Source: Amycolatopsis suaedae (lineage in GTDB: Bacteria > Actinomycetota > Actinomycetes > Mycobacteriales > Pseudonocardiaceae). Taken from it: DNA of 64,000 nucleotides. The notes beneath the pieces were generated by a model, which did no database searches, had not been told where the DNA came from, and was given only the letters and a program-made list of their open reading frames with translations. The stretch lies in the NCBI RefSeq assembly GCF_004214935.1, contig NZ_SFCC01000002.1, forward strand, positions 434,001 through 498,000, in the 5' to 3' direction. The position numbers were made by a program, and so were the translations under genes. Shown one piece after another: positions 43,047 to 52,457 of the stretch; position 1 is the first letter of the stretch; each line of letters starts with the position of its first letter.

Positions 43047-44066
43047 TCAGGCGGCGGGTGCCTTGGCGATCATCGTGTTGACGTCGATCTTGTTCGGGAT
43101 GATGTTGAACTCCGCCAGGATGTCCGGCACCCGCTGCAGGCGCGAGGCGTCCATCGCCGACTGGAAGGTCAGCAGGTTGGTCACCGCGGCGGTGGCGGCG
43201 TCGACCTTGGCGAACTCCACCAGCAGCGGCTCGATCTTGCTGCGGTCGGCGGCCTCGTTGGTCGCCTTCTGCATCACCCGCTGGAACGCGGCCAGCGTCT
43301 TGGGGTTCTCGTTGGTGAACTTGCCCAGCGCGCCGTAGCCGGCGGTGGGGAAGTCCTGCGTGGGCCCGGTGGCCGTGTCGAAGATGGGCACCGCGCCGAC
43401 CGAGCGGGCGGCCTGGGTGATGAACGGCTCGGTGAGGAAGCCGGCGTCGGCGTCACCGCGCTGCAGGGCCGCGCCGATCTCCGGGAACGGGAACTCCCGC
43501 CACTGGATGCCCGAGTAGTCGACACCGTTGGTCTTCATCACGGACTTGATCAGCGTGTCGGTGATGGTGTTGATGCCGGTGATGGCGACCCGCTTGCCGG
43601 CCATGTCCTTGACACTCTTGACCGGCGAGTTCGGCATCGCGACGACCATGGTGCTGTTCGGGCCGGCCGACGAGGCGTCGGCGACCAGCTTGACGTCGGC
43701 CGCGCCCTTGCTCTTGGCGATGAAGAACGGCGTGTAGCTGCCGTAGGCGATGTCGACCTCGCCGTTGAGCATCTTGGTGACCGAAGCCTGCCCGCTGGGG
43801 GCGGTCACGGTCTCGACCTCGAGGCCCTCCTGCTTGAAGTAGCCGTTCTTCATGGCGAGGTGGAACGGGGCGACGTCGATGGTCGGCATGATCGAGATCT
43901 TGATCTTGGCCTTCTCCAGCCCGCCGCTGGACGGCGCGGCGGAGTCGTCGCTCCCACCGAGAAGGCCGCAGCTCGCGGTCACGGTCAGCAGGCTGACCGA
44001 CGCGGCGACCGCGCCCAGCCTTCCTAGACGACGACGGATCGGCCGGTCGGTGCTGTGTCGAGGCAA
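43047..44066 (-). CDS. NMT1/THI5-like substrate-binding lipoprotein (cassette B)
   Basis: 339 residues from a TTG start at 44066, chosen because AGGAG lies 6 bp upstream; the long frame to 44150 lacks such a site. Basic N-terminus, membrane helix and lipobox TASC (Cys 33). The mature part KIKISIMPTIDVAPFHLAMK and GYFKQEGLEVETVTAPSGQ is homologous to the cassette A protein. First gene of a five-gene operon that ends in the ACAD-like enzyme. Substrate unknown. Confidence 0.9.
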   Translation of the reverse strand: MPRHSTDRPIRRRLGRLGAVAASVSLLTVTASCGLLGGSDDSAAPSSGGLEKAKIKISIMPTIDVAPFHLAMKNGYFKQEGLEVETVTAPSGQASVTKMLNGEVDIAYGSYTPFFIAKSKGAADVKLVADASSAGPNSTMVVAMPNSPVKSVKDMAGKRVAITGINTITDTLIKSVMKTNGVDYSGIQWREFPFPEIGAALQRGDADAGFLTEPFITQAARSVGAVPIFDTATGPTQDFPTAGYGALGKFTNENPKTLAAFQRVMQKATNEAADRSKIEPLLVEFAKVDAATAAVTNLLTFQSAMDASRLQRVPDILAEFNIIPNKIDVNTMIAKAPAA

Positions 44067-44514
44067 GGTCAGCTCCTGTGTGGAATGCGACGTTGAGATT
44101 TGAGGGGCCTTGTGAGGCCGATCGGGGTACTTTTGCCGTCGGGCAACCACTGTAAGACCCGTTACTTTAAGTAACCCCAGGTGGTCGATATCCCTCTGAC
44201 GTGCACTTATTACCGCTCGTTGGAGCAGTCGTCAATGGGTGTTGATCTACCGTCTGTCCAAGTTTTCGGTGAATCACAGGGTGGTAATCCGCAGGTGTAG
44301 CCCGTTGGTGGAAGATTGATCGGCGATGGAGGGTTACATCTTGGTAGCTCCTTCGCTACCTTCTGCTCGATCAGTGTGGGGCGTTGCCGCCTGGACGGGT
44401 TGATGCTGTGCGTGAACCGGCGGGCAGACGCCACGGAGAGTGAGTGGTCGCTCGCCGCGGTGTGCAGCGTCCGGGGATGTCGAGCGGTTCGGAAGAAGTG
44501 ATGGTGGGAGAGCG
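44067..44514. other. 448-bp gene-free divergent promoter region
   Basis: No convincing ORF. It separates the divergent cassette B operon and the conservon, has lower GC than its surroundings, and holds the palindrome at 44161-44175. A 61-codon frame at 44316-44501 lacks a ribosome site and conserved character. Nothing else is recognised. Confidence 0.6.
44161..44175. promoter_or_regulatory. Palindromic candidate operator GTTACTTTAAGTAAC
   Basis: A perfect 7-bp inverted repeat around one base, AT-rich in a GC-rich genome, 95 bp upstream of the cassette B binding-protein start. The gap upstream of cassette A has a related GTTAAC/GGTAAT sequence but not the same palindrome. Confidence 0.5.
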
Positions 44515-47500
44515 GTGTCGAGTACGTCGACCGCGGCAGTGAACAGTACGCCGGACGGCGGGCAGCCCACGCCGCCGAGCGCCCCTTCGACATCCCGGCT
44601 GAGCCTGCGCAACTGGAAGCTGCGCTCGAAGCTCGCCGCGGTGTTGATCATCCCCGCGCTCACCGCGCTCGCGCTCGGTGGTCTGCGGGCGGTGAACGAG
44701 TTCAGCCTCGCCGGTGAGTTCAACGACACGGTGACACAGGTGGACCTGGCCACCAAGGTCACCGGGGTGGTCCACGATCTGCAGAACGAGCGGACGCTCG
44801 CCGTCGCGGCGATCGCCTCGCCGAACAACGCGGACCGTGCGGCGCTGAACGCCCAGATCGACCGCGTCGACCGGGCCGTCAACGACCTGCGTCAGGCCGT
44901 CGAGAACTTCGACACCGACGACCCCGGCATCCGCGACCGCATCCAGCGCGGTGTCCAGCGGCTCAACGCACTGGACCCGCTGCGGGCGGCCGCGAACGAC
45001 CCGACGTTCCCCGACCTGTCGGCCTACAACACCTACACGTCGGTGATCGGCTCGCTCGGCCAGCTCGGCCGCGAGGTCAACGCGACGGTGACCGACCGCG
45101 ACCTGCTCCGCGAGGGCACGGCGATCCTGGCGGTCAGCCAGGCCAAGGAGTTCCTCTCCAGGGAGAACGCCGCGCTGCAGATCGCCGCCGGCCGCAACCA
45201 GTTCCCCGGTGACCTGCTCGAACAGCTCCGCGCGGCGCAGGCCAGTTTCCGCGCCGCCGTCACCGACTTCAACGCCGACGCCAGCCCGAGCGAGCGCCAG
45301 CTGTTCTCGGCGACGTTCAGCGGCGCCGAGGTGGACGACCGCGAGCGCATCAAGGCCAGCACGCTGGTCCGGGCCGACGTCGGCGGACCGCTCGACGTGC
45401 CGATCGACCGGCTGACCACGGACAGCCGGGTCACCGAGCAGAAGCTGCGGGACGTCGAGCTCGGCCTGTTCGGCGGGATGCGCGCACACGCGACCGACCT
45501 CGCCGCGCAGGCGACCACCGCGGCGTGGCTGTTCACCGGCGGTGTGCTGCTCGCCGTGCTCGCCGCGCTGGTCCTGATGGCGGTTGTCGCCAGGGCGCTC
45601 ACCAAGCCGCTGCGCACGCTGCGGTCCAGCGCGCTCGAGGTCGCCTACGCCCGCCTGCCCCAGACGGTCGCCCGCATCCTGGAGGACCCGGACCCGATGG
45701 AGGCGACGAAGAACGCCGTCGCCCCGGTGCCGGTGCTCACCCGCGAGGAGATCGGCGAGGTGGCGCGCTCGTTCGACGCCGTGCACGAGCAGGCCGTCCG
45801 CCTCGCCGCCGAGCAGGCGCTGCTGCGGGAGAACGTCAACGGCATGTTCGTCAACCTGTCGCGGCGGTCGCAGCGGCTGGTGGAGCGCCAGCTGGGTGTG
45901 ATCGACCGGCTGGAGGCCGACGAGCAGGATCCGGACCATCTGGCGAGCCTGTTCGAGCTGGACCACCTGGCGACCCGGTTGCGCCGCAACGGCGAGAGCC
46001 TGCTGGTGCTGTCCGGCGCGGGCCTGGCCAAGTCGGTGCCCAAGCCGGTCCCCGCCGCCGAGCTGATCGGCGCGGCCGTCTCGGAGATCGAGCAGTACGC
46101 CAGGGTCGAGGTCGGCGTGGTGCCCGAGGTCGCGGTGCAGGGCCGTGCCGTGCACGACCTGGTGCACCTGCTGGCCGAGCTGCTGGACAACGCCACCTAC
46201 TTCTCCGAGCCGGAGACGAAGGTCAGCGTCCGGGCCGTGGTCACCAGGCGCAAGTCGCTGGCCATCCAGATCACCGACCGCGGCGTCGGGATGCAGGAAG
46301 AGGAGATCCAGGAGGCCAACGAGCGGCTGGCCAACCCGCCCGCGTTCGACGTGTCCGTGACCCGCCGGATGGGTCTGTACGTGGTCGCGCGGCTGGCCCA
46401 GCGGCACCGCATCGAGGTCCGCCTGCGGGAGAACGACGAGATCGAGGGTGGCGTGATCGCCCGCATCGTCGTGCCGACCGAGCTGCTGGTGGCCACCCAG
46501 CCGATCGACCCGCGCACGATCTCGTCGATCGACCGCACCGGTGGGACGAGCCCGTCATGGCCTTCGCAGCCTTCCCAGCCGTCGCAGCCTTCACAGCCCT
46601 CCCAGCCGCCGATCGTGTCGCCCATGCAGTCGTTGCCCACGGTCGGGCAGATGCAGCCGCCGCAGCAGCCACCGGCACCGCCGTCGCAGCCCGCTGCCCC
46701 GCCGGTGCCTGCGGGCTCACCGTCCGGCAGCAACGGTCTTGCCTTGCTCGACGAACCGATCCGGCTGGACGACCTGGTGGCGGGTACGTCCGGCGCCGCC
46801 TACCTGAGCGCCCCGGCCGGCGCGCCGGCGCCGAGCTACCCGGCGACCGCTCCGGACCCGTCGGAGATCCCGCTGCCCAAGCGTCAGCCGGGCATGGCCA
46901 TGCCCGGCGGGGCGGCCTCGCCACCGGCGACCGCGGCCGAGTCGTTCGGCACGGTGGAGAGCACCCAGCCTGCCACCGACTACCTGCCCGTCGAGCCGCA
47001 GCCGCAGCCCGCGCCAGCGGAGTCCGACGACCAGCCGGTCGCCGACGACGCGCCGACCCGGCGGTTGCCGATCTACCAGTCGGTGATGTCCCGCTGGTTC
47101 AGCGAGGAGGCGGGCGAGCCGGAAGCCGGTGGTCCCGACGCGGAACCGCCCGCCGAGCCGGCTGAGTCCGCGGAACCCGCCGAGACCGCCGAGGTCACGC
47201 AGGTCACCGAGCCGGTGGAACAGCCTGCTGCTCCGGCGCCGGTCAGCGAGTGGACCAGCTCGGCCGACGCGGGCTGGAGCGCCGTGCGCACGCTGCTCGA
47301 CCCGGCGCGGGAGCAGGTCGTCACCGAGGCGGGCCTGCCGAAGCGGGTGCCCAACGAGCACCTCGTGCCCGGGTCGGTGAGTGGGCCGCCCGAGCGCGAC
47401 GCGTTCGTCGACACGTCCGTCGGGCTGCCCGGCCCGAGCGCGATCTCCCGGTCGGCCGAGGCCGCCAGGGAGAGAATGGCCAGCTTCCAGCGCGGTTACC

Positions 47501-47574
47501 GAACCGGCCGACATGCGCTGGAGGATCCAGGCAAGGGTGAACAAGCAGAACAAGGCACGAAGGAGTGGCAGTGA
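44515..47574 (+). CDS. Conservon-type sensor histidine kinase with nitrate/nitrite-sensing (NIT) domain
   Basis: 1019 residues. Membrane helix at about 40-58, an extracellular helical NIT-like sensor (about 60-330; [34 protein letters not shown]), second membrane helix (about 340-360), HAMP-like segment, then HATPase_c with [21 protein letters not shown] and [13 protein letters not shown]. The C-terminal 330 residues are Pro/Ser/Gln-rich and include a QPS repeat (about 46560-46606). Relatives are CvnA of Streptomyces conservons and Mycobacterium Rv3365c. GTG 44515 follows GGGAGAG. Overlaps the roadblock gene by 4 bp. Confidence 0.92.
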   Translation: MSSTSTAAVNSTPDGGQPTPPSAPSTSRLSLRNWKLRSKLAAVLIIPALTALALGGLRAVNEFSLAGEFNDTVTQVDLATKVTGVVHDLQNERTLAVAAIASPNNADRAALNAQIDRVDRAVNDLRQAVENFDTDDPGIRDRIQRGVQRLNALDPLRAAANDPTFPDLSAYNTYTSVIGSLGQLGREVNATVTDRDLLREGTAILAVSQAKEFLSRENAALQIAAGRNQFPGDLLEQLRAAQASFRAAVTDFNADASPSERQLFSATFSGAEVDDRERIKASTLVRADVGGPLDVPIDRLTTDSRVTEQKLRDVELGLFGGMRAHATDLAAQATTAAWLFTGGVLLAVLAALVLMAVVARALTKPLRTLRSSALEVAYARLPQTVARILEDPDPMEATKNAVAPVPVLTREEIGEVARSFDAVHEQAVRLAAEQALLRENVNGMFVNLSRRSQRLVERQLGVIDRLEADEQDPDHLASLFELDHLATRLRRNGESLLVLSGAGLAKSVPKPVPAAELIGAAVSEIEQYARVEVGVVPEVAVQGRAVHDLVHLLAELLDNATYFSEPETKVSVRAVVTRRKSLAIQITDRGVGMQEEEIQEANERLANPPAFDVSVTRRMGLYVVARLAQRHRIEVRLRENDEIEGGVIARIVVPTELLVATQPIDPRTISSIDRTGGTSPSWPSQPSQPSQPSQPSQPPIVSPMQSLPTVGQMQPPQQPPAPPSQPAAPPVPAGSPSGSNGLALLDEPIRLDDLVAGTSGAAYLSAPAGAPAPSYPATAPDPSEIPLPKRQPGMAMPGGAASPPATAAESFGTVESTQPATDYLPVEPQPQPAPAESDDQPVADDAPTRRLPIYQSVMSRWFSEEAGEPEAGGPDAEPPAEPAESAEPAETAEVTQVTEPVEQPAAPAPVSEWTSSADAGWSAVRTLLDPAREQVVTEAGLPKRVPNEHLVPGSVSGPPERDAFVDTSVGLPGPSAISRSAEAARERMASFQRGYRTGRHALEDPGKGEQAEQGTKEWQ

Positions 47575-48071
47575 CACGGGCGGGAGTGGGGCCCAACCAC
47601 GGCCCAGGGAATGACCCCAGGCATCCGGTGACCGCATCGCAGAAGGTGGACACCAACAACTTCGCCTGGTTGATCACCGACTTCGTGCAGCGGGTGCCGG
47701 GTGCGGCGCACGCGGTGGTCGTGTCCGCGGACGGACTGCTGCTGGCGTCGTCCCGCGGGCTGCCGAAGGACCGGGCCGACCAGCTGGCGGCGGTGGCCTC
47801 CGGGCTCACCAGCCTCGCCAGGGGCGCGGCACAGATCTTCGAGGGCGGCACGGTCGCGCAGACCGTCGTCGAGATGGCCAACGGCTTCATGTTCCTGATG
47901 TCGATCAGCGACGGGTCGTGCCTGGCGGTGCTCGGCGCCCCGAGCAGCGACATCGGCCTGGTCGTCTACGAGATGACGTTGCTGGTCGACCGGGTCGGCC
48001 GGCAGATGACGCCGAAGCAGCGCGCGCAGGCGCAGGCCAGTCTCGGCGGTCCACAGGCCGTGCCGAACTGA
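47571..48071 (+). CDS. Roadblock/LC7-domain protein (conservon CvnB)
   Basis: 166 residues. The Roadblock fold spans about 25-130: [52 protein letters not shown]. Such proteins act with MglA/Ras-like GTPases as regulators. The GTG at 47571 shares bases with the kinase stop and AAGGAG lies 6 bp upstream; a GTG at 47565 is less well placed. Confidence 0.92.
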   Translation: MTRAGVGPNHGPGNDPRHPVTASQKVDTNNFAWLITDFVQRVPGAAHAVVVSADGLLLASSRGLPKDRADQLAAVASGLTSLARGAAQIFEGGTVAQTVVEMANGFMFLMSISDGSCLAVLGAPSSDIGLVVYEMTLLVDRVGRQMTPKQRAQAQASLGGPQAVPN

Positions 48072-48086
48072 CGATCGGAGACAGCG

Positions 48087-48680
48087 GTGTCCTTCCGGAA
48101 GATCGAGCACCCCGGCGGCGGGCCGACGATGTCGGCCAAGATCGTCGTCGCCGGTGGGTTCGGCGTGGGCAAGACGACCATGGTCGGATCGGTCTCCGAG
48201 ATCGACCCGCTGACCACCGAGGCCTCGATGACCGAGGCGAGCAGAACGGTCGACGACATCTCCGCCACGCCGGACAAGACCACCACCACGGTGGCGATGG
48301 ACTTCGGCAGGATCACGCTGGACTCCGACGTGGTGCTGTACCTGTTCGGCACGCCGGGGCAGCACCGTTTCTGGTTCATGTGGGACGACCTGGCGCTGGG
48401 CGCGATCGGCGCGGTCGTGCTGGTGGACACCCGCCGGCTCGCCGACGCGTTCCCGTCCATCGACTTCTTCGAGAACCGCAAGCTGCCCTACGTCGTGGCG
48501 ATCAACTGCTTCGACCGGCTGCTGCATCACCAGATCGAGGACGTCCGGCACGCGCTGACGATCTCGCCGGGCGTGCCGGTGGTGGCCTGCGACGCGCGGG
48601 ACCGCGAGTCGTCCAAGCAGGTCCTGATCGCCGTCGTGCAGCACGCCATCCGTAAGGAGACCGCGCTCCAAGCAGGTTGA
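48087..48680 (+). CDS. Small Ras-like GTPase (conservon CvnD)
   Basis: 197 residues: P-loop GGFGVGKTTMVGSV, switch-region threonine-rich DKTTTTVAMDFGRI, GTPGQ (DxxGQ position), and NCFD in place of NKxD, with CDARD as the final nucleotide-binding loop. With kinase and roadblock protein it forms a membrane-associated signalling complex. Only 15 bp separate it from the roadblock gene, leaving no room for the DUF742 (CvnC) gene that normally lies between them. Confidence 0.93.
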   Translation: MSFRKIEHPGGGPTMSAKIVVAGGFGVGKTTMVGSVSEIDPLTTEASMTEASRTVDDISATPDKTTTTVAMDFGRITLDSDVVLYLFGTPGQHRFWFMWDDLALGAIGAVVLVDTRRLADAFPSIDFFENRKLPYVVAINCFDRLLHHQIEDVRHALTISPGVPVVACDARDRESSKQVLIAVVQHAIRKETALQAG

Positions 48681-48695
48681 CCTGCGAAAACGCGA

Positions 48696-48727
48696 CTCGC
48701 GAAAATTTCTGGAGGTTTTTTCGCGAG
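48696..48727. terminator. 10-bp hairpin after the conservon
   Basis: CTCGCGAAAA (48696-48705) pairs perfectly with TTTTCGCGAG (48718-48727) around a 12-nt loop. It begins 15 bp after the GTPase stop and has a T-run within its right arm. Probably the conservon terminator; an operator for the next gene is possible. Confidence 0.6.
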
Positions 48728-48807
48728 GTGTGTCGATTGGCGCCGCGCCGGTTCGACGCAGGGGTGAGAGCAAGAGAACAGCACCCCCGGCGGATCGGAG
48801 CAGTCCC

Positions 48808-49098
48808 ATGTCGCACCCCCTCGGCCCCCTCGCCGACAACCTCACCGCCTACGCCATCTACGCCACTGCCCAGACCGAGATGCGGCACGCGATGTCGCTG
48901 ATCGAGTCCGGCCAGTACGAGGTCGCCGCTGACGAGATCAGCTCGGCTGCCCGGGCCGCCGAGGTGCTGGCGCAGATCACCGCCCCGGTCGACTCCGACC
49001 GCAGTCAACGGTGGCTGCGGGTCGTCGCCGCCCGCAGACGGTTCGCGGGCCTGGCCCGTGCCCGCGCCACCCAGCCGTCCCTGCCTGCCGCTGCCTGA
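48808..49098 (+). CDS. Hypothetical small helical protein
   Basis: 96 residues from ATG 48808 (GGAG upstream). Mostly helical: ATAQTEMRHAMSLIESGQYE, VAADEISSAARAAEVLAQIT, then a basic C-terminus with RVVAARRRFAGLARARA. No family recognised and no membrane helix. It precedes the DoxX gene by 21 bp and may be co-transcribed with it. Confidence 0.72.
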   Translation: MSHPLGPLADNLTAYAIYATAQTEMRHAMSLIESGQYEVAADEISSAARAAEVLAQITAPVDSDRSQRWLRVVAARRRFAGLARARATQPSLPAAA

Positions 49099-49119
49099 AC
49101 TTTCGAGAGGAAAACGATC

Positions 49120-49563
49120 ATGACCACGATCACCCGCGAGACCGCCGCCCGGACCACCTCCACCAACACCACCACCGACCGTCTGCGTGGCTACGGCATC
49201 GCCGCCGCCCGGGTCGCCTTCTCCGTGTTGTTCCTGATGCACGGCCTGCAGGGCTTCGGATTCTTCGGCGGCATCGACGGCGCCGGTGCCGCGGTCGAGT
49301 TCGGCAGCTGGCCCGGCTGGTTCGCCACCGTGATCGAGACCGTCGGCCCGCTGCTGGTCGCCGCCGGCCTGTTCACCAGGACCGCCGCGGTCATCTGCTC
49401 CGGCGCGATGGCCTACGCCTACTTCGTCGTGCACCAGCCGATGGGCCTGCTGCCGATGCAGAACATGGGTGAGCAGGCGGCCCTGTACGCCTGGGTGTTC
49501 CTGCTGATCGCCGTCGTCGGCCCCGGCGCCTGCGCCCTGGACAACCTGCGCAAGCGCCGTTGA
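49120..49563 (+). CDS. DoxX-family membrane protein
   Basis: 147 residues, four membrane helices. RVAFSVLFLMHGLQGFGFFG and GPLLVAAGLFTR are DoxX marks (the LxHGxxK/Q-type first helix). DoxX proteins are linked to thiosulfate-quinone oxidoreductase in archaea and, in mycobacteria, to a membrane oxidoreductase complex with SodA and SseA. A 4-5-residue Thr-rich N-terminal repeat precedes the first helix. Followed by the large repeat element. Confidence 0.9.
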   Translation: MTTITRETAARTTSTNTTTDRLRGYGIAAARVAFSVLFLMHGLQGFGFFGGIDGAGAAVEFGSWPGWFATVIETVGPLLVAAGLFTRTAAVICSGAMAYAYFVVHQPMGLLPMQNMGEQAALYAWVFLLIAVVGPGACALDNLRKRR

Positions 49564-49568
49564 CCGTC

Positions 49569-50003
49569 AAAGCACGTGAAGGCCACCTTTATTACGTGTC
49601 ACGTCACGGCCCCGGCGAAGTCGGTGTGGGTGGCTTATCGCGTGTACCCCAATGTGGCATTGGGGGAGTTCGCCGGTCGTGGGGTTGTCTCGTTCGTGGC
49701 GACCGGTGAGGCTGCCGAGCCTGCTGTGACCACTGAGGCTACCGGGGCCGTGACACCCGGGGCCGCGAAGCTCGTGAAGGTCACCTTCATCACGTGAGAC
49801 GACAGGAACTCGGCCTTCATGCGGACCTACAGGTCCCAGCTGTCCCAGGCGTCACAACCGCATCACCGGTCACCCGCCACCTCACGACACGAGAACCGGG
49901 TCCACGTCGTGAGTTCCGCCCTCCGGCCCGCCTGCCCGACGCCAGCGCCGACTTTGCCGAGACCCTGACGTTTCACGTAGTGAAGGTGGCCTTCACGTGC
50001 TTT
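49569..50003. mobile_element. MITE-like element with ~57-bp terminal inverted repeats (no coding capacity)
   Basis: The left end from 49569 and the reverse complement of the right end (49949-50003) agree over about 57 bp with roughly nine mismatches, beginning AAAGCACGTGAAGGCCACCTT and extending through the GGCGAAGTCGG/GGCAAAGTCGG block. An extra internal half-copy lies at 49771-49800 (CTCGTGAAGGTCACCTTCAT). The interior shares GTCTCGTTCGTGG with the 11.5-kb element. No ORF with homology; no transposase. Obvious target-site duplications were not found, so mobility is inference. Confidence 0.65.
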
Positions 50004-50008
50004 GGGGC

Positions 50009-51154
50009 TCAGCCGCCCGAGTGCATGTCCTCGGCCTCGGGCACGCAGTCGTCGTCGGGGTCGTTCAGCCAGCCGTGCGGGAGGGTGACCTTCCCCGGGG
50101 AGCCCTGGCGGCCCCTCGGCCCCTCCGCGTCGGCGGGGAACGGGGCGTCGGCGTCGAGGAGGGCGATCAGCTCGTCCAGCTCGTCCAGTGACGACACCAT
50201 GGCGAACCGGCGGCGCAGCTCGGAGCCGACCGGGAAGCCCATCAGGTACCAGGCCATGTGTTTGCGCAGGTCACGCAGGGCCTTGCGGGCGCCGTCGTGC
50301 TTGATCAGCAGCTCCGCGTGCCTGCGCAGCACCCGGCCGACCTCGCCCAGCTTCGGCCCCGGCGGCACCGGCCTGCCCGCGAAGGCCGCCTCCAGCTCGC
50401 CGAACAGCCACGGCCTGCCGAGGCAGCCGCGTCCGACCACGACGCCGTCGCAGCCGGTCTCGGCCATCATCCGCAGCGCGTCGTCGGCGGCGAAGATGTC
50501 GCCGTTGCCCAGCACCGGGATGCCGGTGACGGCCTCCTTGAGCCGGGCGATGGCCGACCAGTCGGCCTTGCCGGAGTAGCGCTGCGCCGCGGTCCGGGCG
50601 TGCAGCGACACCGCCGCGGCACCCTCGGCCTCGGCGATGCGGCCGGCGTCGAGGTAGGTGTGGTGGTCGTCGTCGATGCCGATGCGGAACTTCACCGTGA
50701 ACGGCACCCCGGCCTCGGCCGCGGCAGAGGCGGACTCGCGGACGATGTCGGCGAACAGCCGCCGCTTGAACGGCAGCGCCGCGCCCCCGCCCTTGCGGGT
50801 CACCTTGGCGACGGGGCAGCCGAAGTTGGAGTCGATGTGGTCGGCCAGGCCCTCGCCGACGATGATCTTGACCGCTTCCCGCATGGTCTTCGGGTCGACG
50901 CCGTAGAGCTGCATGGACCTGGGCTTCTCGTTGGGCCCGAAGGTCATCATGTGCATGGTGCCCGGATGCCGCTCGACGACGGCGCGTGCGGTGATCATCT
51001 CGCAGACGTAGATGCCCGCGCCGTACTCCTGGCAGAGCCGGCGGAAGGCGACGTTCGTGATCCCGGCCATCGGGGCCAGCACGACCGGAGGGTCGACCTC
51101 GTACGGGCCGATCCTCAGTGCGGGCTTGCTCAGGGTCGCGGTCACGTCCTCCAT
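50009..51154 (-). CDS. dusB: tRNA-dihydrouridine synthase (DusB-like)
   Basis: 381 residues. FMN-dependent TIM barrel: VVLAPMAGITNVAFRRLC, the catalytic-Cys motif DSNFGCPVAKVTRKGGGAAL, FTVKFRIGIDDDHHTY, SLHARTAAQRYSGKADW and GNGDIFAADDALRMM, with DGVVVGRGCLGRPWLF binding phosphate. It reduces a specific uridine in the tRNA D-loop with NADPH. The C-terminal helical domain covers 300-345, and a short divergent tail follows. Confidence 0.95.
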   Translation of the reverse strand: MEDVTATLSKPALRIGPYEVDPPVVLAPMAGITNVAFRRLCQEYGAGIYVCEMITARAVVERHPGTMHMMTFGPNEKPRSMQLYGVDPKTMREAVKIIVGEGLADHIDSNFGCPVAKVTRKGGGAALPFKRRLFADIVRESASAAAEAGVPFTVKFRIGIDDDHHTYLDAGRIAEAEGAAAVSLHARTAAQRYSGKADWSAIARLKEAVTGIPVLGNGDIFAADDALRMMAETGCDGVVVGRGCLGRPWLFGELEAAFAGRPVPPGPKLGEVGRVLRRHAELLIKHDGARKALRDLRKHMAWYLMGFPVGSELRRRFAMVSSLDELDELIALLDADAPFPADAEGPRGRQGSPGKVTLPHGWLNDPDDDCVPEAEDMHSGG

Positions 51155-51270
51155 TGTCGCCTGTGGTGTCCGCCACGCGGTCCGGGGTGGCCTCGGAATT
51201 CGAACCGAGGCTGTACCAGGAGGAAGTTCGGTAGGCTTCGCCAGCCAGCCGACCCCGGAGAACCCGAGAG

Positions 51271-51627
51271 ATGACCGACCCGACCGACCTGGCCACGATG
51301 CCCGGCGTGATTCCCTACGTCGACAACCACGAGGGCCCGCGCCGACTGCTCACCGTCGAAATTCCTCCCGTCTCGGGCAATGCGGTGCGGTACTACGTGC
51401 CCATGGCGAGCATCGACGGGAGGCAGTACGTGGTTTCCTGGGGTGCGGTCTCGTTCGAGATCCCCGCTGACCGGAACGTGCACGTCAGCGTGCACCTGCA
51501 GACCAACCACGCGACCGGATACACATCGACTCCGTTCGCGTCGATCGTGCTGGTCCCACACCCCGGCCCGCTGCGGCTGGTCACCCGCCTGACCAATTCC
51601 GAAGGCACACTCACGCCGGTCGGCTGA
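51271..51627 (+). CDS. Hypothetical small beta-rich protein
   Basis: 118 residues, no signal peptide. Predicted mostly beta: RRLLTVEIPPVSGNAVRYYV, VVSWGAVSFEIPADRNVHVS, and FASIVLVPHPGPLRLVTRLT. No family recognised. GGAGAA lies ahead of ATG 51271. Probably monocistronic, divergent from dusB. Confidence 0.7.
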   Translation: MTDPTDLATMPGVIPYVDNHEGPRRLLTVEIPPVSGNAVRYYVPMASIDGRQYVVSWGAVSFEIPADRNVHVSVHLQTNHATGYTSTPFASIVLVPHPGPLRLVTRLTNSEGTLTPVG

Positions 51628-51659
51628 ACACCGGTATGCCATGCCGTTCGGGCGATGAC

Positions 51660-51911
51660 TCAGGTCGCCCGGGCCGGGGGCGTCGTCACCTCGGTCACCC
51701 GGTTGCCCCGGAACACGATCTGGATGTCGCGGTCGCCGGGCTTGCCGAGGTAGAGCCAGTACGCGTCGCGCGGCACACGCCCGAACCCGGCGACCGAACC
51801 GCCGGCGCGGCGCGTCTCGCGCAGGTAGGACCGGGTGCTGGTCTTGGCGCTCGGCGGACCCAGCAGCCGCTTGACCTGCCGCTTGGTCATTCCCACGGTG
51901 ATGGTGCCCAT
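51660..51911 (-). CDS. Hypothetical 83-aa protein with SmpA/OmlA-like motif
   Basis: 83 residues from ATG 51911. GMTKRQVKRLLGPPSAKTST resembles the SmpA/OmlA (BamE) repeat G(M/T)TxxxVxxLLGxP seen in many small secreted and cytosolic proteins; WLYLGKPGDRDIQIVFRGNR is a beta hairpin. No signal peptide is visible. Convergent with 51271-51627 and divergent from the lipoprotein gene. Confidence 0.7.
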   Translation of the reverse strand: MGTITVGMTKRQVKRLLGPPSAKTSTRSYLRETRRAGGSVAGFGRVPRDAYWLYLGKPGDRDIQIVFRGNRVTEVTTPPARAT

Positions 51912-52007
51912 GACCGGACGGTACGGCTTCCGGCGGGGACCGGTCCCCCGACGGCAGGTTGCGGCCACGGCCGGTCCCGGCGTCGTTTCCCGTGTCAACG
52001 TCGGATC

Positions 52008-52457
52008 ATGCTCGCCAGGACCGCCGTCGCCGCGCTCGCCGCCGTGCTCGCCCTCGCCGGATGTGGCAGCGCCGCACCGGCGGCCGCGCCCCCGCCACCA
52101 CCTCCGCCGCCCAGCGCACCCCCACCGCCGCCTCCGCCGCCGAGCCCGACCACGACGACCCCTACCGCGCCGCCCAAGCCCGCCGACGGGACCAACCTCC
52201 GTGCCTGCACCGACGGCGCGTGCGAGGTCGAGATCAAGGAAGGCGACGTGATCAGGTTCGGCAAGCAGGTCAAGGCGACCCCTCGGATCGACGCGCTGAC
52301 GATCCTGCGGGTCTCCGCCGACGGCGTCATGGTGAGCATGTCCGGCGGGATGATCGGCACCTTCAACGGTTCGGTCACCATGAACAACGCCGTCAACATG
52401 GAGATGCTGCACGTCGCCGACGGAAGCGCGGTCGTCAGGATTTCGCGGGTGAGCTGA
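52008..52457 (+). CDS. Secreted lipoprotein with Pro-rich linker
   Basis: 149 residues. Lipobox LAGC after a 19-residue signal; a Pro-rich linker of about 30 residues with a run of Pro/Ala/Ser; then a small domain (CTDGACEVEIKEGDVIRFGK, ALTILRVSADGVMVSMSGG, NAVNMEMLHVADG) with a Cys pair. A beta-rich domain is likely. No known function. Its 3' end overlaps the convergent DUF2306 gene by 23 bp. Confidence 0.82.
   Translation: MLARTAVAALAAVLALAGCGSAAPAAAPPPPPPPPSAPPPPPPPPSPTTTTPTAPPKPADGTNLRACTDGACEVEIKEGDVIRFGKQVKATPRIDALTILRVSADGVMVSMSGGMIGTFNGSVTMNNAVNMEMLHVADGSAVVRISRVS

Noticed and set aside
44316..44501. 61-residue plus-strand ORF in the divergent promoter region
   Set aside because: No Shine-Dalgarno, no recognisable features and atypical codon use; more likely part of the regulatory region.
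49569..50003. Small ORFs within the repeat element as transposase remnants
   Set aside because: Frames of 60-70 codons show no transposase motif and follow the inverted-repeat structure instead.
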